Source: Fasciola hepatica (lineage: Eukaryota; Platyhelminthes; Trematoda; Plagiorchiida; Fasciolidae). From it: a stretch of DNA of 64,000 nt. The notes beneath the pieces are model-generated. The model searched no databases. It was given only the letters and a program-made list of their open reading frames with translations, and had not been told where the DNA came from. This document shows positions 56,701 to 64,000 of this stretch, in pieces (positions within the stretch are counted from its first letter, which is position 1; every line of letters begins with the position of its first letter). Both the position numbers and the translations under genes were made by a program. Location of the stretch: the NCBI GenBank assembly GCA_948099385.1, contig CANUEZ040000196.1, positions 789,001-853,000 of the forward strand, written 5' to 3'.

Positions 56701-58250
56701 AAAAACCTAACAACACAAGGCTATCCGGGATGGCTATCAACGCTTTGTTCAACATCTACACTACATCATATATAGCACCCTTCCCAAACTCGCTTCAAAT
56801 TTGAATGGTAAGAACCAGCTTCGCGCACACCGATCGACTCCTATGATGGATGACTTCTCTGTAGGGGCCTAAGTACAACCAACGCATTCCCAAATGAACA
56901 ACCTACACAGCTTCCTTACTATGCATGCAATTGATTAGTAGTACGAGATTAGATCAGATTAGATTAGATTTGTATAATATGATTGATCATGCATCTTGAA
57001 CGCTCAACTGAGCATTGAAATCCATGGAAGCACTGTACAGCTGTTTCATCCTCTAAGGGACTCGACTCATCAGCAGTGCACATCGACCGACAAACACACG
57101 GGCACTCCAACAACCGGTGAACCATTGTGAATCGAACAACTTAACAACACAAGGCTATCCGGGATGGCTATCAACGCTTTGTTCAACATCTACACTACAT
57201 GATATAGCACCCTTTCCAAACTCGCTTCAAATTTGAATGGTAAGAACCAGCTTCGCGCACACCGATCGACTCCTATGATGGATGACTTCTCTGTAGGGGC
57301 CTATGTACAACCAACGCATTCCCAAATGAACAACCTACACAGCTTCCTTACTATGCATGCAATTGATTAGTAGTACGAGATTAGATCAGATCAGATTAGA
57401 TTGGATTTGTATAATATGATTGATCATGCAGCTTGAACGCTCAACTGAGCATTGAAATGCATGGAAGCACTGTACAGCTGTTTCACCTCAAAGGGACTCG
57501 ACTCATCAGCAGTGCACATCGACCGACAAACACACGGGCACTCCAACAACCGGTGAACCATTGTGAATCGAACAACTTAACAACACAAGACTATCCGGGA
57601 TGGCCACCAACGCTTTGTTCAACATCTACACTACATGATATAGCACCCTTCCAAAACTCGCTTCAAATTTGAATGGTAAGAACCAGCTTCGCGCACACCG
57701 ATCGACTCCTATGATGGATGACTTCTCTGTAGGGGCCTAAGTACAACCAACGCATTCCCAAATGAACAACCTACACAGCTTCCTTACTATGCATGCAATT
57801 GATTAGTAGTACTAGATTAGATCAGATTAGATTAGATTTGTATAATGTGATTGATCATGCAGCTTGAACGCTCAACTGAGCATTGAAATGGATGGAAGCA
57901 CTGTACAGCTGTTTCATCCTCTAAGGGACTCGACTCATCAGCAGTGCACATCGACCGACAAACACACGGGCACTCCAACAACCGGTGAACCATTGTGAAT
58001 CGAACAACTTAACAACACAAGGCTATCCGGGATGGCTATCAACGCTTTGTTCAACATCTACACTACATCATATAGCACCCTTCCCAAACTGGCTTCAAAT
58101 TTGAATGGTAAGAACCAGCTTCGCGCACACCGATCGACTCCTATGATGGATGACTTCTCTGTAGGGGCCTATGTACAACCAACGCATTCCCAAATGAACA
58201 ACCTACACAGCTTCCTTACTATGCATGCAATTGATTAGTAGTAGGAGATT
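56701..58250 (+). repeat. Satellite mosaic including a chimeric monomer
   Basis: Anchors are at 56996, 57433 and 57864. The first two resemble the pair at 50903 and 51340 at 6093 bp distance: GCATCTTGAACG in the first, then a tract ending AGATTGGATTTG in the second. The monomer at 57864 starts like 51771 and 54382 (TACTAGATTAG, AATGTGATTG) but ends like the preceding monomers of those sets (CATCATATAGC, AAACTGGCTTC). It is therefore chimeric. The 57433 monomer has the 1-bp shorter CACCTCAAAGGG together with a K class site. Confidence 0.8.
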
Positions 58251-61200
58251 AGATTAGATCAGATTAGGTTAGATTTGTATAATATGATTGATCATGCAGC
58301 TTGAACGCTCAACTGAGCATTGAAATCCATGGAAGCACTGTACAGCTGTTTCATCCTCTAAGGGACTCGACTCATCAGCAGTGCACATCGACCGACAAAC
58401 ACACGGGCACTCCAACATCCGGTAAACCCTTACGAATCGATCAAATTACCAACACAAGGCTATCCGGGATGGCTATCAACGCTTTGTTCAACATCTACAC
58501 TACATGATATAGCACCCTTCCCAAACTCGCTTCAAATTTGAATGGTAAGAACCAGCTTCGCGCACACCGATCGACTCCTACGATGGATGACTTCTCTGTA
58601 GGGGCCTAAGTACAACCAACGCATTCCCAAATGAACAACCTACACAACTTCCTTACTTTGCATGCAATCGATTGGTAGTACGATATGAGCTTAGATCAGA
58701 TTAGATTAGATTTGTATAATATGATTGATCATGCAGCTTGAACGCTCAACTGAGCATTGAAATGCATGGAAGCACTGTACAGCTGTTTCATCCTCTAAGG
58801 GACTCGACTCATCAGCAGTGCACATCGACCGACAAACACACGGGCACTCCAACAACCGGTGAACCATTGTGAATCGAACAACTTAACAACACAAGGCTAT
58901 CCGGGATGGCTATCAACGCTTTGTTCAACATCTACACTACATGATATAGCACCCTTCCCAAACTCGCTTCAAATTTGAATGGTAAGAACCAGCTTCGCGC
59001 ACACCGATCCACTCCTATGATGGATGACTTCTCTGTAGGGGCCTAAGTACAAACAACGCATTCCCAAATGAACAACCTACACAGCTTCCTTACTTTGCAT
59101 GCAATTGATTAGTAGTACGAGATTAGATTAGATCAGATAAGATTAGATTTGTATTATATGATTGATCATGCAGCTTGAACGCTCAACTGAGCATTGAAAT
59201 GCATGGAAGCACTGTACAGCTGTTTCATCCTCTAAGGGACTCGACTCATCAGCAGTGCACATCGACCGAGCCCACACGGGCACCCCAACAACCGGTGAAC
59301 CATTGTGAATCGAACACCTTAACAACACAAGGCTATCCGGGATGGCTATCAACGCTTTGTTCAACATCTACACTACATGATATAGCACCCTTCCCAAACT
59401 CGCTTCAAATTTGAATGGTAAGAACCAGCTTCGCGCACACCGATCCACTCCTATGATGGATGACTTCTCTGTAGGGGCCTATGTACAAACAACGCATTCC
59501 CAAATGAACAACCTACACAGCTTCCTTACTATGCATGCAATTGATTAGTAATACGAGATTAGATCAGATTAGATTAGATTTGTATAATATGATTGATCAT
59601 GCAGGTTGAACGCTCAACTGAGCATTGAAATCCATGGAAGCACTGTACAGCTGTTTCATCCTCTAAGGGACACGACTCATCAGCAGTGCACATCGACCGA
59701 CAAACACACGGGCACTCCAACAACCGGTGAACCATTGTGAATCGAAGAACGTAACAACACAAGACTATCCGGGATGGCTATCAACGCTTTGTTCAACATC
59801 TACACTACATCATATAGCACCCTTCCCAAACTCGCTTCAAATTTGAATGGTAAGAACCAGCTTCGCGCACACCGATCCACTCCTATGATGGATGACTTCT
59901 CTGTAGGGGCCTAAGTACAACCAACGCATTCCCAAATGAACAACCTACACAGCTTCCTTACTATGCATGCACTTGATTTGTAGTACGAGATTAGATTAGA
60001 TCAGATTAGATTAGATTTTTTATAATGTGATTGATCATGCAGCTTGAACGCTCAACTGAGCATTGAAATGCATGGAAGCACTGTACAGCTGTTTCATCCT
60101 CTAAGGGACTCGACTCATCAGCAGTGCACATCGACCGACAAACACACGGGCACTCCAACAACCGGTGAACCATTGTGAATCGAACAACTTAACAACACAA
60201 GGCTATCCGGGATGGCTATCAACGCTTTGTTCAACATCTACACTACATCATATATAGCACCCTTCCCAAACTCGCTTCAAATTTGAATGGTAAGAACCAG
60301 CTTCGCGCACACCGATCGACTCCTATGATGGATGACTTCTCTGTAGGGGCCTAAGTACAACCAACGCATTCCCAAATGAACAACCTACACAGCTTCCTTA
60401 CTATGCATGCAATTGATTAGTAGTAAGAGATTAGATTAGATCAGAGTAGATTGGATTTGTATAATATGATTGATCATGCAGCTTGAACGCTCAACTGAGC
60501 ATTAATATCCAGGGAAGCACTGTACAGCTGTTTCATCCTCTAAGGGACTCGACTCATCAGCAGTGCACATCGACCGACAAACACACGGGCACTCCAACAA
60601 CCGGTGAACCATTGTGAATCGATCAAATTAACAACACAAGGCTATCCGGGATGGCTATCAACGCTTTGTTCAACATCTACACTACATGATATAGCACCCT
60701 TCCCAAACTCGCTTCAAATTTGAATGGTAAGAACCAGCTTCGCGCACACCGATCCACTCCTATGATGGATGACTTCTCTGTAGGGGCCTAAGTACAACCA
60801 ACGCATTCCCAAATGAACAACCTACACAGCTTCCTTACTTTGAATGCAATCGATTGAAAGTACGAGATTAGATTAGATCAGATTAGATTAGATTTGTAAA
60901 ATGTGATTGATCATGCAGCTTGAACGCTCAACTGAGCATTGAAATGCATGGAAGCACTGTACAGCTGTTTCATCCTCTAAGGGACTCGACTCATCAGCAG
61001 TGCACATCGACCGACAAACACACGGGCACTCCAACAACCGGTGAACCATTGTGAATCGAACAACTTAACAACACAAGGCTATCCGGGATGGCTATCAACG
61101 CTTTGTTCAACATCTACACTACATGATATAGCACCCTTCCCAAACTCGCTTCAAATTTGAATGGTAAGAACCAGCTTCGCGCACACCGATCCACTCCTAT

Positions 61201-61793
61201 GATGGATGACTTCTCTGTAGGGGCCTAAGTACAACCAACGCATTCCCAAATGAACAACCTACACAGCTTCCTTACTATGCATGCAATTGATTAGTAGTAC
61301 GAGATTAGATTAGATCAGATTAGATTAGATTTGTATAATATGATTGATCATGCAGCTTGAACGCTCAACTGAGCATTGAAATGCATGGAAGCACTGTACA
61401 GCTGTTTCATCCTCTAAGGGACTCGACTCATCAGCAGTGCACATCGACCGACAAACACACGGGCACTCCAACAACCGGTAAACCCTTACGAATCGATCAA
61501 ATTACCAACACAAGGCTATCCGGGATGGCTATCAACGCTTTGTTCAACATCTACACTACATGATATAGCACCCTTCCAAAACTCGCTTCAAATTTGAATG
61601 GTAAGAACCAGCTTCGCGCACACCGATCCACTCCTATGATGGATGACTTCTCTGTAGGAGCCTAAGTACAACCAACGCATTCCCAAATGAACAACCTACA
61701 CAACTTCCTTACTTTGCATGCAATCGATTGGTAGTCCGAGATTAGATTAGATCAGATTAGATTAGATTTGTATAATATGATTGATCATTCAGC

Positions 61794-62216
61794 TTGAACG
61801 CTCAACTGAGCATTGAAATCCATGGAAGCACTGTACAGCTGTTTCATCCTCTAAGGGACTCGACTCATCAGCAGTGCACATCGACCGACAAACACACGGG
61901 CACTCCAACAACCGGTGAACCATTGTGAATCGAACAACTTAACAACACAAGGCTATCCGGGATGGCTATCAACGCTTTGTTCAACATCTACACTACATGA
62001 TATAGCACCCTTCCCAAACTCGCTTCAAATTTGAATGGTAAGAACCAGCTTCGCGCACACCGATCCACTCCTATGATGGATGACTTCTCTGTAGGGGCCT
62101 AAGTACAACCAACGCATTCCCAAATGAACAACCTACACAGCTTCCTTACATTGAATGCAATCGACTGGAAGTACGAGATTAGATTAGATTTGTATAATAT
62201 GATTGATCATGCAGCT
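61794..62216 (+). repeat. Shortest anchor-to-anchor step, 422 bp
   Basis: The tract before the 62216 anchor holds only about three pentamers (GAGATTAGATTAGATTTG), the lowest count I saw. The preceding tail is also altered: CCTTACATTGAATGC with CGACTGGAAGTACG. A related tail, CTTACTTTGAATGC, lies near 60836. Confidence 0.8.
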
Positions 62217-63460
62217 TGAACGCTCAACTGAGCATTGAAATCCATGGAAGCACTGTACTGCTGTTTCATCCTCAAAGGGACTCGACTCATCAGCAGTGCA
62301 CATCGACCGACAAACACACGGGCACTCCAACAACCGGTGAACCATTGTGAATCGATCAAATTAACAACACAAGGCTATCCGGGATGGCTATCAACGCTTT
62401 GTTCAACATCTACACTACATCATATAGCACCCTTCCCAAACTCGCTTCAAATTTGAATGGTAAGAACCAGCTTCGCGCACACCGATCCACTCCTATGATG
62501 GATGACTTCTCTGTAGGGGCCTAAGTACAACCAACGCATTCCCAAATGAACAAGCTACACAGCTTCCTTACTATGCATGCAATTGATTAGTAGTACGAGA
62601 TTAGATCAGATTAGATTAGATTTGTATATTATGATTGATCATGCATCTTGAATGCTCAACTGAGCATTGAAATCCATGGAAGCACTGTACAGCTGTTTCA
62701 TCCTCTAAGGGACTCGACTCATCAGCAGTGCACATCGACCGACAAACACACGGGCACTCCAACAACCGGTGAACCATTGTGAATCGAAGAACGTAACAAC
62801 ACAAGACTATCCGGGATGGCTATCAACGCTTTGTTCAACATCTACACTACATCATATAGCACCCTTCCCAAACTCGCTTCAAATTTGAATGGTAAGAACC
62901 AGCTTCGCGCACACCGATCGACTCCTATGATGGATGACTTCTCTGTAGGGGCCTAAGTACAACCAACGCATTCCCAAATGAACAACCTACACAGCTTCCT
63001 TACTATGCATGCAATTGATTGGTAGTACGAGATTAGATTAGATTAGATTAGATTTGTATAACATGATTGATCATGCAGCTTGAACGCTCAACTGAGCATT
63101 GAAATCCATGGAAGCACTGTACAGCTGTTTCATCCTCTAAGGGACTCGACTCATCAGCAGTGCACATCTACCGAGCCCCCACGGGCACTCCAAAAACCGG
63201 TGAACCCTTGTGAATCGAACAACTTAACAACACAAGGCTATCCGGGATGGCTATCAACGCTTTGTTCAACATCTACACTACATGATATAGCACCCTTCCC
63301 AAACTCGCTTCAAATTTGAATGGTAAGAACCAGCTTCGCGCACACCTATCGACTCCTATGATGGATGACTTCTCTGTAGGGGCCTAAGTACAACCAACGC
63401 ATTCCCAAATGAACAACCCACACAGCTTCCTTACTATGCATGCAATTGATTAGTAGTACG

Positions 63461-63490
63461 AGATTAGATTAGATCAGATTAGATTAGATT
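63461..63490 (+). repeat. Variable TTAGA/TCAGA pentamer tract inside the monomer
   Basis: The start of each monomer is a short tandem run of pentamers, mostly TTAGA with one or two TCAGA and occasional TAAGA or TTGGA. This copy has about six units. The number differs between monomers in whole pentamers, which explains most of the monomer length classes (431/432 versus 436/437 bp). The long array therefore contains a small microsatellite at every period. The pentamer is one base away from the arthropod telomere unit TTAGG, but I see no pure TTAGG run. Confidence 0.9.
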
Positions 63491-63503
63491 TGTATAATAT
63501 GAT

Positions 63504-63563
63504 TGATCATGCAGCTTGAACGCTCAACTGAGCATTGAAATCCATGGAAGCACTGTACAGCTG
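63504..63563. other. Palindrome cluster in the first half of the monomer
   Basis: Within 60 bases lie TGATCA, the near-perfect stem GCTCA-AC-TGAGC, CCATGG, and CTGTACAG fused to CAGCTG. In some monomers the first site is the perfect 12-base palindrome ATGATCGATCAT (897-908, 2631-2642). These sites recur in nearly every copy, and CCATGG to CAGCTG is among the least variable parts of the unit. Such dyads could bind dimeric proteins or form small hairpins. No function is established by the sequence. Confidence 0.5.
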
Positions 63564-63648
63564 TTTCATCCTCTAAGGGACTCGACTCATCAGCAGTGCA
63601 CATCGACCGACAAACACACGGGCACTCCAACAACCGGTGAACCATTGT

Positions 63649-63717
63649 GAATCGATCAAATTAACAACACAAGGCTATCCGGGATGGCTATCAACGCTTT
63701 GTTCAACATCTACACTA
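63649..63717 (-). promoter_or_regulatory. Speculative pol III-type internal promoter (A box and B box), minus strand
   Basis: Read on the minus strand, 63717-63707 is TAGTGTAGATG, which fits the degenerate A-box pattern TRGYNNARNNG. Forty-nine bases further on, 63657-63649 is GATCGATTC, which fits the B-box pattern GWTCRANNC. The commoner allele of the second site is GTTCGATTC, as at 4093-4085 with its A-box-like word at 4153-4143. The spacing is longer than in most tRNA genes but within reach of TFIIIC. No TTTT terminator follows on the minus strand inside the monomer, and there is no tRNA cloverleaf that I can fold. These are short degenerate patterns and could be chance, so this is a hypothesis only. 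Confidence 0.15.
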
Positions 63718-64000
63718 CATGATATAGCACTCTTCCCAAACTCGCTTCAAATTTGAATGGTAAGAACCAGCTTCGCGCACACCGATCGACTCCTATGATG
63801 GATGACTTCTCTGTAGGGGCCTAAGTACAACCAACGCATTCCCAAATGAACAACCTACACAGCTTCCTTACTATGCATGCAATTGATTAGTAGTACGAGA
63901 TTAGATTAGATCAGATTAGATTAGATTTGTATAATATGATTGATCATGCATCTTGAACGCTCAACTGAGCATTGAAATCCATGGAAGCACTGTACAGCTG

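Larger units (their letters stand above)
63461..63897 (+). repeat. Representative full satellite monomer (K class, 437 bp)
   Basis: This copy carries the common base at most variable sites and serves as a map of the unit. In order it holds the pentamer tract (63461-63490), TGTATAATAT (63491-63500), TGATCA (63504-63509), the short inverted repeat GCTCA-AC-TGAGC (63522-63533), CCATGG (63542-63547), CTGTACAG overlapping CAGCTG (63553-63563), GTGCAC (63596-63601), the class site CAAACACAC (63611-63619), ACCGGT (63633-63638), a reverse B-box-like GAATCGATC (63649-63657), a reverse A-box-like word (63707-63717), CAAATTTG (63748-63755), and TGCATGCA running into CAATTG (63874-63885). P and N monomers differ mainly at the class site and are 1 bp shorter there. 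Confidence 0.93.
1..64000 (+). repeat. Satellite DNA array, ~434-bp monomer, 148 anchors, single orientation
   Basis: The same unit recurs from end to end with no interruption. Anchoring on TTGAACGCTC gives 148 positions between 48 and 63953, a mean step of 434.7 bp, with steps from 422 to 446 bp. All copies face the same way. Divergence between copies is mainly scattered single-base differences, 5-bp changes in a pentamer tract and a few 1-2 bp indels. There is no gene, transposon or unique spacer, so every stretch lacking a gene here is satellite. Arrays of this kind are characteristic of eukaryotic constitutive heterochromatin. The chromosomal position (centromere, pericentromere or subtelomere) and the species are not shown by the sequence. 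Confidence 0.98.
58251..64000 (+). repeat. Heptameric higher-order repeat, period ~3033-3056 bp
   Basis: Anchors are at 58301, 58738, 59175, 59606, 60044, 60483, 60920 and 61357, 61794, 62216, 62648, 63080, 63516, 63953. The 58301 and 61357 monomers share CCGGTAAACCCTTACG, AAATTACCAAC and CACAACTTCC. The 59606 and 62648 monomers share CGAAGAACGTAAC. The 60483 and 63516 monomers both carry CGATCAAATTAAC. Other positions match less well, so this heptamer is older or more reshuffled than the blocks to its left. Nearly every monomer here is K class. The last monomer is cut by the window end. Confidence 0.78.

Noticed and set aside
57433..57672. Apparent compensated frameshift (1-bp loss in CACCTCAAAGGG balanced by the K class site)
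   Set aside because: It restores an open frame in one monomer, but the same loss occurs in P-class monomers (46124, 49171) without compensation, so selection on the frame is not supported.
63461..63490. Telomeric repeat tract
   Set aside because: Tracts are only a few TTAGA/TCAGA units inside a longer monomer, with no pure TTAGG array and no chromosome-end structure.
63491..63501. TATA box or bacterial -10 promoter at TGTATAATATG
   Set aside because: The match is simple AT-rich sequence in every monomer with no gene downstream and no other promoter element.
63767..63785. CENP-B box
   Set aside because: CTTCGCGCACACCGATC starts with TTCG but lacks the required A and the CGGG core of NTTCGNNNNANNCGGGN.
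1..64000. CRISPR array
   Set aside because: The repeated unit is about 434 bp with no alternation of short repeats and unique spacers, and there are no cas genes.
1..64000. Transposon, retroelement or tandem gene cluster
   Set aside because: No terminal repeats, target-site duplications, transposase or reverse transcriptase frames, and no unit longer than the higher-order repeats.

Overview
The whole window is one uninterrupted satellite DNA array. A single unit of about 434 bp repeats head-to-tail in one orientation from base 1 to base 64000. Using the conserved TTGAACGCTC word (and its rare variants) as an anchor, I counted 148 anchors by hand, the first at 48 and the last at 63953, giving a mean spacing of 434.7 bp. 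I found no unique sequence, no gene, no RNA gene, no transposon, no CRISPR and no inversion. Both ends cut through a monomer, so the array continues past the window on each side. Long arrays of this unit size with nested higher-order repeats are typical of eukaryotic centromeric, pericentromeric or subtelomeric heterochromatin. The sequence does not identify the species, and I do not recognise the monomer as a named satellite family.

Each monomer starts with a short variable tract of TTAGA/TCAGA pentamers, followed by TTTGTATAATATG, a palindrome-rich first half (TGATCA, CCATGG, CTGTACAG/CAGCTG, GTGCAC, ACCGGT), a middle segment with a minus-strand pol III-like B box and A box, then CAAATTTG, a conserved CCAGCTTCGCGCACACCGAT segment, and finally TGCATGCAATTG before the next tract. 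Length changes are mostly 5-bp steps in the pentamer tract plus a 1-bp difference at one class-defining site (CAAACACAC in 'K' monomers; GCCCCCAC in 'P' or GCAACCAC in 'N' monomers).

Shared rare variants reveal local higher-order repeats whose multiplicity changes along the array: 4-mer (1-3.46 kb), 7-mer and 4-mer relations (5.2-8.7 kb), dimer traces (10-11 kb), 5-mer D-E-A-B-C (12.1-19.1 kb, with an internal A-B-C expansion and an A/B hybrid monomer), 4-mer (20-23 kb), dimer (23-26.5 kb), 3-mer (26.5-29.5 kb), 3-mer (32.6-35.2 kb), 4-mer (42.2-45.2 kb), 6-mer (51.45-56.7 kb) and 7-mer (58.3-64 kb). Interspersed stretches are mosaics of the same variants, with matching blocks 9, 14, 16, 17, 20 and 22 monomers apart. 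This fits ongoing unequal exchange and gene conversion.

Many 60-93 codon open frames occur on both strands, once per monomer. They are by-products of the periodic sequence, so no CDS is annotated. The most useful content is the recombination record (the hybrid monomer at 14312-14747 and the changing higher-order periods), the telomere-like pentamer tract, and the speculative minus-strand pol III-type boxes.
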